Source of the DNA: an uncultured Pseudoflavonifractor sp.
GTDB lineage: Bacteria; Bacillota; Clostridia; Oscillospirales; Oscillospiraceae
Assembly: GCA_947383685.1 (NCBI GenBank)
Contig: CANDEE010000009.1
Coordinates: forward strand, 1-38,170
DNA length: 38,170 nucleotides
Direction of reading: 5' to 3'
Positions 22,684-30,637 of this stretch are shown one piece after another (within the stretch, counting starts at the first letter, position 1; each line of letters begins with the position of its first letter). Both the position numbers and the translations under genes were made by a program. The notes under the pieces are model-generated. The model saw only the letters and a list, made by a program, of their open reading frames with translations, did not search any database and was not told where the DNA came from.

Positions 22684-23623
22684 GTCCTGCCGCCTCCTTC
22701 CCAACTTTCTTTCCAAAGTACTTCCCTTTCCAATAGGGAATGGTAAGGAATATGGCCACCACAGCAGCGGAAAGTATTTTCAGGTAGTTGGGATTGAGGC
22801 CCATCTGAAGCACCGCCTGGATCACAATATAGTACAGAATCGCGCCAATGGAAACTGACAGCAGCTTTAGGGCAAAATTGCGGAACACTTTGTCCAGCAG
22901 TACCTCCCCAATAATAACGGCAGCAAGACCGATAACAATGGCTCCCCGGCCCACATTGATCTCATTTGAGCCGTTATACTGACACAAAAGCGCCCCCGAA
23001 AGGGCCACCAGGCCATTGGAAATCATCAGGCCCAGCACTTTACAGAAGTCTGTGTTGATCCCCTGAGCTCGAGCCATGTTGGGGTTGGAGCCGGTAGCCC
23101 GAAGGGCAGCGCCCAATTCCCTGCCAAAAAACCAATACAAAACGGCAATAAGGGCGACGGTAAAAACCCCCACTACAAGAATGGGGTGACGGTAGATGGG
23201 GTAGCCGCCCTTGCTTCCCTGAACAAATCGCAGCGAGACCAGCAGCTTGTCTAAGGTTTCCTTCTGCATGATGGACAGAGCCACCGACGCCTTAAAGTTC
23301 ATAATGGCCATATTTACCGAATAGAGCCCCAGTTGGGTGAGTATCCCAGACAAAATGGCCGGGATGCCGCAGACCGTATGGAGCAGCCCTGTCACCAGGC
23401 CTGCCAGCATTCCTGCCAGTAAGGCCGCCAGCATAGCGATCCACAGGTTGACTCCACCGGAAAACAGCATGACGAACACCGCGCCGCCGGTACAGAAGGA
23501 GCCGTCCACCGTCAGGTCCGCAATGTCCAAAATCTTATAGGTAATGTATACGCCGATGGCCATGATGCCCCAAATCAGCCCTTGGGACACCGCACCTGGA
23601 AGGGCGTTCAGAAAGTTAGTCAC
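22676..23623 (-). CDS. ABC transporter permease, branched-chain amino acid type
   Basis: The 315-residue membrane protein has about eight to ten hydrophobic segments and the BPD_transp_2 family pattern, with GALLRATGSNPNMARAQG-like text (here AALRATGSNPNMARAQGIN) as the cytoplasmic coupling loop contacting the ATPase. It opens IWGIMAIGVYITYKILDIADLTVDGSF, typical of permeases paired with ABC_sub_bind lipoproteins. It forms the membrane channel of the importer. It lies between the lipoprotein gene, from which it is separated by a hairpin, and the ATPase gene, which it overlaps. Substrate unknown. Confidence 0.92.
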   Translation of the reverse strand: MTNFLNALPGAVSQGLIWGIMAIGVYITYKILDIADLTVDGSFCTGGAVFVMLFSGGVNLWIAMLAALLAGMLAGLVTGLLHTVCGIPAILSGILTQLGLYSVNMAIMNFKASVALSIMQKETLDKLLVSLRFVQGSKGGYPIYRHPILVVGVFTVALIAVLYWFFGRELGAALRATGSNPNMARAQGINTDFCKVLGLMISNGLVALSGALLCQYNGSNEINVGRGAIVIGLAAVIIGEVLLDKVFRNFALKLLSVSIGAILYYIVIQAVLQMGLNPNYLKILSAAVVAIFLTIPYWKGKYFGKKVGKEAAGRA

Positions 23624-23658
23624 AGGTATTCCCTCCTATTGCCAAAGATACCAGAAAA

Positions 23659-23686
23659 CAGCGGGAAAGGATATCCTTTCCCACTG
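23659..23686. repeat. Perfect intercistronic palindrome between lipoprotein and permease genes
   Basis: CAGCGGGAAAGGAT (23659-23672) is followed without a spacer by ATCCTTTCCCACTG (23673-23686); one position is a wobble in the minus-strand RNA. It lies 19 bases past the lipoprotein stop. It may partly terminate transcription or protect the 5' lipoprotein mRNA so that more of that subunit is made. Confidence 0.7.
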
Positions 23687-23705
23687 TCTTCAAGCAGTTC
23701 AGAAA

Positions 23706-24737
23706 TTAACCCGCAATGGCCTCGTAGCCCTCAGGGGCGGTAAGTCCCAGAGCCTCGCAGGTGGCAGGGTTATACTTCTTGACAAACTGAGGCGCATACT
23801 CAATGGGCATGGTGGAGACATCGGCGCCGTTGGCCAAAATATCAGCAGCCATCTCACCGGTCTTATAGCCAATATCATAATAGCTGATGGACAGGGTAGC
23901 CACACCACAGCCGCCGCAGATGCCTTCCTCACCGGCAAAGACAGGAATCACGCCCCGGCAAATGTTGTCGATGATGCCGGTGTTGTTTGCGGCGGTGTTG
24001 TCGGTGGGAATATACAGGACATCGCTATTGGAAACCGCGTTCTGAACCACGGAAGCCATATCATTGGTATCGGAGAAGGGATACTGGGCGCAGGTATAGC
24101 CCATATCCTCCAGGTACTTCTGCACATTGTCCACCTGATACTGGCTGTTGGGCTCAGCAGAGCAGTAGACAAGCCCAATGTCCGTGGCATCGGGATACCA
24201 CTCCTTGATCATCTCGGCCTGCTGGTCCAAAGGAGCCAGGTCAGAGGTACCCGAGACGTTGGTTCCTACGGTGCCAGAGAAATTATCAATACCCAGGGCC
24301 ACGCCGTACTCGGTGATAGAAGTACCCAGCACCGGGATGGTATCGGTGGCGGAAGCTGCGGCCTGAAGAGGCGCAGTGGCATTCGCCATGATAAGGTCTA
24401 CATCGTTGGAGACAAAACCGTTGATAATGGTCGCGCAGGTGGGAGTATCACCGGCAGCGTTCTGCTCCTGAATGTCCACCTGACCGGGGAGCAGCTTGTC
24501 CAGAGCATCCTTAAAGCCTTGGGTGGCAGCGTCCAGCGCGGGATGGGGAGCCAGCTGGCAGATGCCCACCACGTACTTGTCCCCAGCGGACTCCGAAGGA
24601 GCCGTGCTCTCCGCAGTAGGCGCCTTGCTCTCCGGTGCGGGAGCCGGGGTTTCGTTGGTAGTCCCGCCGCCGCAGGCAGCCAGGGACAGAGTAAGGGCTC
24701 CGGCAAGGCCCAGCGTCATCAGTTTGTGAAATTTCAT
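23706..24737 (-). CDS. ABC transporter substrate-binding lipoprotein (ABC_sub_bind family)
   Basis: The 343-residue protein has a lipoprotein signal peptide with lipobox LAAC (cleavage before Cys22), a Pro/Ala/Ser/Glu-rich linker to about residue 52, and a two-lobed periplasmic-type binding domain. Recognisable features include VVGICQLAPHPALDAATQGF, PVLGTSITEYGVAL, DIGLVYCSAEPNSQ and YIPTDNTAANNT, as in the family that includes pneumococcal TrpX. In Gram-positives it would sit on the outer face of the membrane. Tryptophan or another amino-acid-like ligand is possible, but no T-box or specific riboswitch marks the operon. First gene of the minus-strand operon. Confidence 0.92.
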   Translation of the reverse strand: MKFHKLMTLGLAGALTLSLAACGGGTTNETPAPAPESKAPTAESTAPSESAGDKYVVGICQLAPHPALDAATQGFKDALDKLLPGQVDIQEQNAAGDTPTCATIINGFVSNDVDLIMANATAPLQAAASATDTIPVLGTSITEYGVALGIDNFSGTVGTNVSGTSDLAPLDQQAEMIKEWYPDATDIGLVYCSAEPNSQYQVDNVQKYLEDMGYTCAQYPFSDTNDMASVVQNAVSNSDVLYIPTDNTAANNTGIIDNICRGVIPVFAGEEGICGGCGVATLSISYYDIGYKTGEMAADILANGADVSTMPIEYAPQFVKKYNPATCEALGLTAPEGYEAIAG

Positions 24738-24757
24738 GTCATTTTCCTCCTGTGTAC

Positions 24758-24779
24758 TTTAGCGGTTAAAAGCGCTAAA
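24758..24779. promoter_or_regulatory. Inverted repeat in the leader of the ABC operon
   Basis: TTTAGCG (24758-24764) and CGCTAAA (24773-24779) form a short inverted repeat just downstream of the minus-strand -10 box, and a further GCTAA copy lies at 24782-24786. This is the position of a repressor operator; no regulator is identified. Confidence 0.4.
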
Positions 24780-24791
24780 TTGCTAAGTGCT

Positions 24792-24819
24792 ATTATACCA
24801 CCGGAATTCAAAATGTCAA
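24792..24819 (-). promoter_or_regulatory. Sigma-A promoter of the ABC operon
   Basis: Minus strand TTGACA (24819-24814) and TATAAT (24797-24792), both exact consensus, 16-base spacer. Confidence 0.85.
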
Positions 24820-24839
24820 TAAAAAATTTATGCCCCCGA

Positions 24840-24869
24840 TTGACAGTGGCCAGCTCCCTTTGCTATACT
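24840..24869 (+). promoter_or_regulatory. Sigma-A promoter of the DUF6572 gene, back to back with the ABC promoter
   Basis: TTGACA (24840-24845) and TATACT (24864-24869), 18-base spacer. The two divergent -35 boxes are 20 bases apart across an A/T-rich stretch. Confidence 0.8.
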
Positions 24870-24900
24870 TTAGCCAAATAAAGTTAAAGGAGACTTTTAT

Positions 24901-25230
24901 ATGATACAGGATCCGGACAGCATCGACCTTATGGGACAGCGCAGGGACGGCGGCGTGGACCTGGTCATTGTCTCCTCCGGAGCCTTGGACGACTCTCCTG
25001 AAACTCAGAAGCTACTATTGGATAAGATCGAAGCCTACCTCCGTTACATAAACAGTCCTGACTTTCACCGGGAATTCCCTCAGGCTACGCCAGAAAACAC
25101 CCGCATTCTTTTGCGATTGGAGGAGGAAGCCTCCCCCATCATCCTGGCTCTGATTCAGCAAATTATCCCCTGGGTTCAGGAATATCACGCCAAGTTTTTG
25201 GCGCAGGTTAAAGAAGGACCCCAGCCATAA
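24901..25230 (+). CDS. DUF6572-like small protein
   Basis: The 109-residue soluble protein opens with DPDSIDLMGQRRDGGVDLVIVSSG and then LLLDKIEAYLRYINS, the pattern I associate with DUF6572, a small Firmicutes family of unknown role. The C-terminal half is helical (EEASPIILALIQQIIPWVQEYH). AAAGGAG precedes ATG 24901. It has its own promoter and a hairpin after it, so it is a single-gene unit, divergent from the ABC importer. Function unknown. Confidence 0.7.
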   Translation: MIQDPDSIDLMGQRRDGGVDLVIVSSGALDDSPETQKLLLDKIEAYLRYINSPDFHREFPQATPENTRILLRLEEEASPIILALIQQIIPWVQEYHAKFLAQVKEGPQP

Positions 25231-25246
25231 AGATTTTATAAAATTG

Positions 25247-25295
25247 AAACGGCCATTCTGGCCCAAGGCTTTCCGGGCTAGAATGGTCGTAGACT
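25247..25295 (+). terminator. Hairpin terminator of the DUF6572 gene
   Basis: Stem between 25247-25262 (ACGGCCATTCTGGCCC) and 25273-25288 (GGGCTAGAATGGTCGT), two wobble pairs, followed after a few bases by TTTTT. Confidence 0.65.
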
Positions 25296-25350
25296 TTTTG
25301 GTAAAAATATGCTATACTATCTTATCTATGTATTTGCGGGGGGTGCTCCC

Positions 25351-26073
25351 TTGAAAACAGATATTTTAGGTGTCGGCATTGATGATCTCACTTTGGATGA
25401 GGCCATTGAGGCCGGGGCAGCGCTGATGGAGGAAAGCGGGTTCCACTATGTGGTCACGCCAAACCCCGAATTCATCCTGTCCGCCAAGAAGGATGAGGAT
25501 TTCCGCTCTGTTCTCAACAAGGCTGACCTGGCCCTCCCTGACGGCATCGGGGTAGTATACGCCGCCAAGATTTTGAACCGCTCCTTAAAGGGGCGCGCTC
25601 CCGGAGTGGATTTCGCCCAGGGCCTTATGACCCGGATGTCCCACACAGGCCAGTCTCTGTTCCTTCTGGGAGCCAAGCCCGGAGTGGCGGAGCAGGCGGC
25701 GGAAAACCTTCGCAAATCCCATCCCGGTCTGCTGATCTGCGGCACCCACGATGGGTATTTCAAGGAGGACAAGCCCGTGGTAGAAACCATCAAGGCCGCC
25801 AAAGCCGATGTGGTCTTTGTCTGCCTGGGCGCTCCCAAACAGGAGCTCTGGATGGCAAAGAACGGCCCCCTCACCGGCGCCAAGCTGGCAGTGGGCTTAG
25901 GCGGCTGCCTGGATGTGTTCGCAGGTAATGTCCAACGGGCTCCGGAGGTCTGGCAGAAGGCCGGTCTGGAGTGGCTTTACCGTCTCATCAAGGAACCCAG
26001 CCGCATTGGGCGAATGGCAAAGCTGCCCCTCATTTTAGTGGATGCTTTCGGCGCCCGGATAAGGGGGATGTAA
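25351..26073 (+). CDS. WecG/TagA/CpsF family glycosyltransferase
   Basis: The 240-residue enzyme belongs to the GT26 family. TagA members add N-acetylmannosamine to a lipid-linked GlcNAc in wall teichoic acid synthesis, and WecG adds ManNAcA. Family motifs: TPNPEFIL (about residues 35-42), LPDGIGVVYAAK (about 64-75), a GAKPGVAEQA segment and FVCLGAPKQELWM. The start is taken as TTG 25351 (KTDILGVGIDD follows), because the family begins there. The ATG at 25309 falls in a promoter-like stretch (GCTATACTAT) and lacks a ribosome site. The next gene begins one base after the stop. Confidence 0.88.
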   Translation: MKTDILGVGIDDLTLDEAIEAGAALMEESGFHYVVTPNPEFILSAKKDEDFRSVLNKADLALPDGIGVVYAAKILNRSLKGRAPGVDFAQGLMTRMSHTGQSLFLLGAKPGVAEQAAENLRKSHPGLLICGTHDGYFKEDKPVVETIKAAKADVVFVCLGAPKQELWMAKNGPLTGAKLAVGLGGCLDVFAGNVQRAPEVWQKAGLEWLYRLIKEPSRIGRMAKLPLILVDAFGARIRGM

Positions 26074-26074
26074 A

Positions 26075-26761
26075 ATGAAGGGAACTCTCATTGTCTTTGA
26101 AGGCACAGACGGTTCCGGCAAGTCCACCCAGTTCAAGCTGCTCTGCGACAGGCTTCAGAGCCAGAAAACACAGTTCCGGCGGCTGGTATTTCCTCAGTAT
26201 TCTGAGCCCTCCTCCGCCTTGCTGCGGATGTATCTTGGGGGAGAATTTGGCTCCCACCCTTCAGATGTAAACGCCTACGCCGCATCCACATTCTATGCCG
26301 TGGACCGCTACGCCGCCTGGAAAAAGGTTTGGGGATCGGACTATGAGGCCGGAGAGCTGATCCTCTCCGACCGCTACACCACCTCTAATGCTGTTCACCA
26401 GGGCGGCAAATTGCCTGATGCCGAGCAGCCCGCCTTTTTTGACTGGCTTTCTGATTTTGAGTACTGCAAGTTGGGCCTTCCCCAACCCGATGTGGTAATT
26501 TACCTGGATATGCCCACCGAAAAGTCAGTACAGCTTCTTCGCTCACGGGAGGCCGCCACGCACACCAAAGCAGATATTCACGAGGTGGATACGGAATATC
26601 TGGCCCTTTGCCGCCGTACTGCCCTGCGGGCAGCGGAGCACTACAGCTGGCAGCGAATCGCCTGTGTGGATGAACAGGGGGAAATCCGTCCCATTGAGGA
26701 TATTCACCAGGAAATCTGGGACGTCTTAACAAACAGCATTTCCGCTTTACCGTCCTTGTAA
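26075..26761 (+). CDS. tmk: Thymidylate kinase
   Basis: The 228-residue enzyme phosphorylates dTMP to dTDP. The P-loop reads FEGTDGSGKST (residues 8-18). The DR(Y) motif is SDRYTTSNAVHQG (about 98-110). The lid region and YLDMPTEKSVQLL (about 143) follow. It is slightly longer than the 205-215 residues usual for the family, like other clostridial members with a GTDGSGKST loop. The start lies one base after the tagA-like stop, so the two are translationally coupled, and it ends 12 bases before the DJ-1 gene. Confidence 0.93.
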   Translation: MKGTLIVFEGTDGSGKSTQFKLLCDRLQSQKTQFRRLVFPQYSEPSSALLRMYLGGEFGSHPSDVNAYAASTFYAVDRYAAWKKVWGSDYEAGELILSDRYTTSNAVHQGGKLPDAEQPAFFDWLSDFEYCKLGLPQPDVVIYLDMPTEKSVQLLRSREAATHTKADIHEVDTEYLALCRRTALRAAEHYSWQRIACVDEQGEIRPIEDIHQEIWDVLTNSISALPSL

Positions 26762-26773
26762 GGAGGTTGTTTT

Positions 26774-27319
26774 ATGGTTTGCATTTTGCTTGGAAACGGC
26801 TTTGAGGAGGCAGAGGCTCTGGTACCTGCCGATCTGCTTCGCCGGGCCGGGATTGATGTAGCCCTTACCTCTCTGGAAGGAGAGTTTGTAACCGGGTCCC
26901 ATAACATTACGGTAAAGGCTGATCGGACTTTTGCCGAAATGGATCCCAAGGCCATAGATTTGGTTATGCTTCCCGGTGGCCTGGGTGGAGTCAACGCCCT
27001 GGGGGGCGATCCCCGGACAGCCGTTCTTGTCCGCACCGTTCTGGACCAGGGCGGTTATGCCGCCGCCATCTGTGCCGCCCCTACCCTGCTGGCTTCTTTT
27101 GGTCTGCTGGAGGGAAAACGCGCGGTTTGTTATCCCGGTATGGAAAATGAAATGGCGGGCGCTGTGACTCAATCCAGCGTTCCCTTTGTGGTAGACGGTC
27201 ATATCATCACCGGCGAGGCCGCCGGGTCCGCTTTTTCCTTCGGTCTCAAGCTGGTAGAGCTTCTTCGTGGGGCCGACGCCGCCCAGAAGGTGAAAGATGC
27301 CGTCCACTATCACGGCTGA
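26774..27319 (+). CDS. DJ-1/PfpI family protein
   Basis: The 181-residue protein matches the DJ-1/YajL group. It has the N-terminal GFEEAEALVPADLLRRAG with a conserved Glu, the MLPGG motif and the nucleophile-elbow cysteine in AAICAAPTLLA (about residue 100). It ends with ITGEAAGSAFSFGLKLVE. Members act as glyoxalases or deglycases or protect against oxidative damage; which applies here cannot be told. AGGAGG precedes the ATG. The last 23 bases overlap the next gene, so these genes are co-transcribed with tmk. Confidence 0.9.
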   Translation: MVCILLGNGFEEAEALVPADLLRRAGIDVALTSLEGEFVTGSHNITVKADRTFAEMDPKAIDLVMLPGGLGGVNALGGDPRTAVLVRTVLDQGGYAAAICAAPTLLASFGLLEGKRAVCYPGMENEMAGAVTQSSVPFVVDGHIITGEAAGSAFSFGLKLVELLRGADAAQKVKDAVHYHG

Positions 27320-27866
27320 AAAGGCCGCACTGCGGAAATTTGTTAGGTCCATTCCCTTTACAGCTGTTGAAAAAGCGGAAAGCGACCGGCTTCTTTTTCA
27401 GCGCTTTCTTGCCCTTCCCCAGTTGGCGGACTGCCGCTCTCTCCTTCTCTACTATGGAGTAGGCTCAGAGCCGGATACCGCTCAACTGTTGGAACCTCTC
27501 TCCCTTCTGGGAAAAGCATTGGCCCTCCCCCACTGTTTGCCGGAAGGAGGGATGGAGGCCCGGCGTTACTGTGGACCTGACCGTCTTTCCCCCGGCTCCT
27601 TCGGCATTCCGGAGCCTCATATGGATTGTCCTGTTGTAAGGCGGGAGGACTTGTCGCTTATTCTGGTTCCCGGCCTGTGCTTTGACGAACACGGATTTCG
27701 CTTAGGGCACGGCGGAGGTTACTATGACCGTTATCTCGCCGGTTTTGACCACCTGACAGTCGCCCTGTGCCGGGACAGGCTTTTGTTCCCTTCCCTACCA
27801 GTAGAAACACATGACTGCCCGGTCCATATTATCCTGACGGAAAGCCGCTGCCTGTCCCACTTTTAA
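27297..27866 (+). CDS. 5-formyltetrahydrofolate cyclo-ligase
   Basis: The 189-residue enzyme uses ATP to convert 5-formyl-THF to 5,10-methenyl-THF in folate metabolism. The signature VPGLCFDEHGFRLGHGGGYYDRYL (about residues 121-144, given in part) is intact. A basic N-terminus (KAALRKFVRS) and LLYYGVGSEPDT are also seen. The start lies inside the 3' end of the DJ-1 gene, with AAGGTG just upstream. It is the last gene of the tagA-tmk-DJ-1 run and is followed by a hairpin. Confidence 0.92.
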   Translation: MPSTITAEKAALRKFVRSIPFTAVEKAESDRLLFQRFLALPQLADCRSLLLYYGVGSEPDTAQLLEPLSLLGKALALPHCLPEGGMEARRYCGPDRLSPGSFGIPEPHMDCPVVRREDLSLILVPGLCFDEHGFRLGHGGGYYDRYLAGFDHLTVALCRDRLLFPSLPVETHDCPVHIILTESRCLSHF

Positions 27867-27871
27867 GGGAA

Positions 27872-27898
27872 GGAAAGCGGGGCGGCGCCCCGCTTTCC
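27872..27898. terminator. Hairpin between the cyclo-ligase and the convergent Cys-rich gene
   Basis: GGAAAGCGGGGC (27872-27883) and GCCCCGCTTTCC (27887-27898) form a perfect 12-bp stem with a GGC loop. There is no good T run on either side, so termination is probable rather than certain. Confidence 0.7.
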
Positions 27899-27910
27899 AT
27901 GTAGCTCGGC

Positions 27911-28075
27911 TTAGCAGCAGCCGTCGTTGCACCCACAGCCGCACCCATTGTTGCAGCCGCCACAGCCACAGCCACAGCTGTTGCCGCCCCAGCCGCCGCA
28001 GCAGCACAGAAGCAGAATGATGATCAGAATGATCCAGCAGCAACCGCCGCCCCAACCGTTGTTCCCACAGCACAT
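27911..28075 (-). CDS. Cys/Gly-rich small membrane-associated protein, 54 residues
   Basis: The minus-strand frame begins MCCGNNGWGGGCCWIILI and continues through a short hydrophobic stretch (14-23) to CCCGGWGGNSCGCGCGG and ends NDGCC. Sixteen of 54 residues are Cys. GAGGTG lies seven bases upstream of the ATG. Similar short proteins (CCG..GGCCWIIILLL..CCCG) occur in Oscillospiraceae and have been labelled with the odd name chorion class high-cysteine protein. The function is unknown; metal binding, a spore-coat part or disulfide-linked surface material are possibilities only. Convergent with the cyclo-ligase gene and divergent from mltG. Confidence 0.75.
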   Translation of the reverse strand: MCCGNNGWGGGCCWIILIIILLLCCCGGWGGNSCGCGCGGCNNGCGCGCNDGCC

Positions 28076-28106
28076 AGAACTTCACCTCGTTGTTTATTTG
28101 ACGGTG

Positions 28107-28130
28107 CGGAGGTTTTGAAACACACCTCCG
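28107..28130. repeat. Inverted repeat between the Cys-rich gene and mltG
   Basis: CGGAGGT (28107-28113) and ACCTCCG (28124-28130) lie in the divergent intergenic region, 32 bases upstream of the Cys-rich start. I see no clear sigma-A promoter for either gene here. Confidence 0.4.
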
Positions 28131-28212
28131 TTCCGCCATCCGCAATATCCTATGCGCCCCGTTTGAATCTGGTTCCTCCGCGAAGGCGCAAAAATGTCAG
28201 GAGTGATTCCTT

Positions 28213-29433
28213 ATGCCACAAGAATCCCATGAACAACGCCCTGTTTCCTCCCGCTCCAGCTCTCCGGCCGGTGGAAGGAACGGTGCGCCCCACCGCCGCC
28301 GGCGCCGGCGCAGAAGAATGAACCCCCTCCTTTATATCCTGCTGGTTGTGGCGACCTCCGCCATGCTGGCCGGATTAGCTTGGCTGTGGGCCGGGGACGT
28401 GTTTGCTCTCAACAAAGAGCCGGCCACCGCTACCATTACCCTCCCGGAAAGCATCTTTACCCAACATGAAGAAAAGGTAGAGGTTAAAAAAGACGACGTG
28501 GTAACGACCGAAACTCAGACCGTCAGCGAGGCCGACATGGGCTATGTTACCAACCTCTTGGAGGAAAACGGGCTTATTGAGTACAAGCCCCTGTTCAAAA
28601 TTTTTTCCTCCATTGTTCACGCCAGCCGGAAACTGACCCCCGGCACCTATGAGCTCAATACCGACATGGACTACAACGCTCTGGTGAATTCTATGTCCGC
28701 CCGCTCCGGGAGCCGGAAAACGGTCAGCGTCACCATCCCCGAGGGCTATACTTTGGACCAGATATTCTCCCTTCTTGTCCAGGAAGGCGTTTCCAACCTC
28801 TCCACCCTGCAAAAAGTAGCCGCAAACTATGACTTTAAATATTCCTTTCTCCAGGGAGTCCTGCCTCTGGGAGACTATCACCGCCTGGAGGGGTATCTTT
28901 TTCCCGACACCTATGAATTTTACATGGGCGGCGGAGAAAACGAGGCGGTGCAGGTGCTGAACAAGATGATCCTCCGCTTTGACCAGCAATTCCCCGACTC
29001 CCTCCGGGAGAAGGCCGCTGAAATGGGTTACTCTGTCCACGATATGGTGACTATCGCCTCTCTCATTGAAAAGGAAACCGACGGTACCGACCAGACCGCC
29101 ATTGCCTCGGTTATCTATAACCGGCTGCACAACCCGGAGTATGAGACCGTCGGCTTCCTCCAAATTGACGCCGCCTTGGTCTATGCTGCCGGACGGCCTA
29201 TCACCCAGGAGGACTACCAGACCTTAAACAGCCCCTATAACACGTATCTCAATAAGGGACTGCCCCCGGGACCCATCGCCAGCCCCGGTATGGTGGCCCT
29301 CAACTCCGCCCTGAACCCTCAAAGTACTAACTTCTATTACTACGCCCTGGGCAGCGACGGCCTTCATCACTACTTCCGTACCAACTCCGAGTTCCAGAAT
29401 TACCTGGCTTCTCTTGGTAGCAGCAATGGGTAA
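28213..29433 (+). CDS. mltG: Endolytic transglycosylase MltG (YceG-like)
   Basis: The 406-residue membrane enzyme cuts nascent peptidoglycan strands and so sets glycan length. It has a 35-residue cytoplasmic tail ending in eight arginines, one membrane segment (36-58), a LysM-like region (about 75-175) and the YceG catalytic domain. Visible motifs are VTIPEGYTLDQI (about 173-184), LEGYLFPDTYEF (225-236), catalytic E286 in ASLIEKET, LQIDAALVYA and SPYNTYLNKGLPPGPIASPG (340-359). AGGAG precedes ATG 28213. The next gene starts inside its last codons (eight-base overlap), as in the Firmicutes mltG-U32 peptidase cluster. Confidence 0.94.
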   Translation: MPQESHEQRPVSSRSSSPAGGRNGAPHRRRRRRRRMNPLLYILLVVATSAMLAGLAWLWAGDVFALNKEPATATITLPESIFTQHEEKVEVKKDDVVTTETQTVSEADMGYVTNLLEENGLIEYKPLFKIFSSIVHASRKLTPGTYELNTDMDYNALVNSMSARSGSRKTVSVTIPEGYTLDQIFSLLVQEGVSNLSTLQKVAANYDFKYSFLQGVLPLGDYHRLEGYLFPDTYEFYMGGGENEAVQVLNKMILRFDQQFPDSLREKAAEMGYSVHDMVTIASLIEKETDGTDQTAIASVIYNRLHNPEYETVGFLQIDAALVYAAGRPITQEDYQTLNSPYNTYLNKGLPPGPIASPGMVALNSALNPQSTNFYYYALGSDGLHHYFRTNSEFQNYLASLGSSNG

Positions 29434-30637
29434 GGGGGTAGAACTGTTGTCCCCTGCCGGGGATATGGAGCGGCTCCAGATGGCGGTGGCCTATGGAGCC
29501 GACGCGGTATATCTGGCAGGAGAGCTGTATGGGATGCGTTCCTTTGCGGGCAATTTCAGCCAGGAGGCGCTGGCCCAGGCAGTCAAGCTTTGTCACGACC
29601 ACAACGTCCGGGTCCATGTAACCTGCAACACCATACCTCGGAACAGCGAGGTGGCGGGGCTGCCCGACTATCTCTCCTTTTTGCAGGAGCTCGGAGTGGA
29701 CGCCCTCATCATTGGGGACGTCGGTGCGCTTGCCCTGGCAAAGCAATATGCCCCCGCCCTTCCTGTCCATATGTCTACCCAAATCGGTATCGCCAACTAT
29801 GCCGCCGCCCGCTTTTGGTATGACCAGGGGGCGGAACGTGTCATTCTGGCCCGGGAACTATCCTTGGAAGAAATCCGGGAGATTCGGGCCAAAACTCCCA
29901 GGGAACTGGAAATTGAGGCCTTTGTCCATGGTGCTATGTGCGTCAGTTATTCCGGGCGCTGCGTTCTCTCAAACTATATGACGGGACGGGACGCCAGCCG
30001 CGGCGCCTGTGCCCAGCCCTGCCGCTACAAATACGCCCTCATGGAAGAACAGCGGCCCGGGGAGTTCTTCCCCGTGGAAGAAGACGACCGGGGCACCTAC
30101 ATTTTTAACTCTAAGGATATGTGCATGATTGACCACGTCCCCGAGTTGCTGGAGGCGGGGTTGGACAGTCTGAAAATCGAGGGCCGGGCCAAATCAGCCT
30201 ACTACGCCGCCATTGTCACTGGAGCCTACCGCCGCGCCATTGACGCCGCTGCACTCGGAAATCCACTGGACCCGGTGTGGCGGGCAGAACTGGACAAGGT
30301 AAGCCACCGCCCTTACTCTGAAGGCTTCTATTACGGGCACCCCGAACAGTATGTAGGAGACTCCCGGTATATCCGGGACTGGCAGGTTTCCGCTATCGTT
30401 ACCTCCTGTTCCTCCGACGGGAAAGCGGTCTGCTCCCTGCGGAACAAATTCCGCCGGGGCGAGACCCTGGAGCTGGTCGGTCCGGGCATCCGGCCCGTTT
30501 CCTTTGTGGTAGAGGACCTGACAGACGGCAATGGCTTCCCCATGGAGGAAGCCCGAACACCCCAGACGGCCCTTTGCCTTCCGCTTCCCTGTCAAGCTCC
30601 TCCCCTTTCCATCCTCAGAAAGCAGGTGGAGCCATGA
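29426..30637 (+). CDS. U32 family peptidase, TrhP-like tRNA hydroxylation protein
   Basis: The 403-residue protein carries the U32 signature EAFVHGAMCVSYSGRC followed by SNYMTGRDASRG and CAQPCRYKY, whose cysteines may hold an iron-sulfur cluster. It opens ELLSPAGDMERLQMAVAYGADAVYL. Despite the name, characterised members hydroxylate RNA: TrhP acts at tRNA U34 and RlhA on 23S rRNA, with prephenate-dependent chemistry. The position straight after mltG matches B. subtilis yrrN/yrrO (trhP1/trhP2), which favours TrhP (inference). The start is ATG 29426; a TTG four codons earlier has no site. ATGA overlap with the acyltransferase gene. Confidence 0.88.
   Translation: MGKGVELLSPAGDMERLQMAVAYGADAVYLAGELYGMRSFAGNFSQEALAQAVKLCHDHNVRVHVTCNTIPRNSEVAGLPDYLSFLQELGVDALIIGDVGALALAKQYAPALPVHMSTQIGIANYAAARFWYDQGAERVILARELSLEEIREIRAKTPRELEIEAFVHGAMCVSYSGRCVLSNYMTGRDASRGACAQPCRYKYALMEEQRPGEFFPVEEDDRGTYIFNSKDMCMIDHVPELLEAGLDSLKIEGRAKSAYYAAIVTGAYRRAIDAAALGNPLDPVWRAELDKVSHRPYSEGFYYGHPEQYVGDSRYIRDWQVSAIVTSCSSDGKAVCSLRNKFRRGETLELVGPGIRPVSFVVEDLTDGNGFPMEEARTPQTALCLPLPCQAPPLSILRKQVEP

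Noticed and set aside
23544..24881. 445-codon plus-strand frame over the substrate-binding lipoprotein gene
   Set aside because: Antisense shadow; it also crosses the permease start and both divergent promoters.
27901..28075. CRISPR-like or minisatellite repeat suggested by repeated CAGCC/CACAG units
   Set aside because: The periodicity comes from Cys-Gly codons of the minus-strand Cys-rich gene; there are no spacers or regular repeats.
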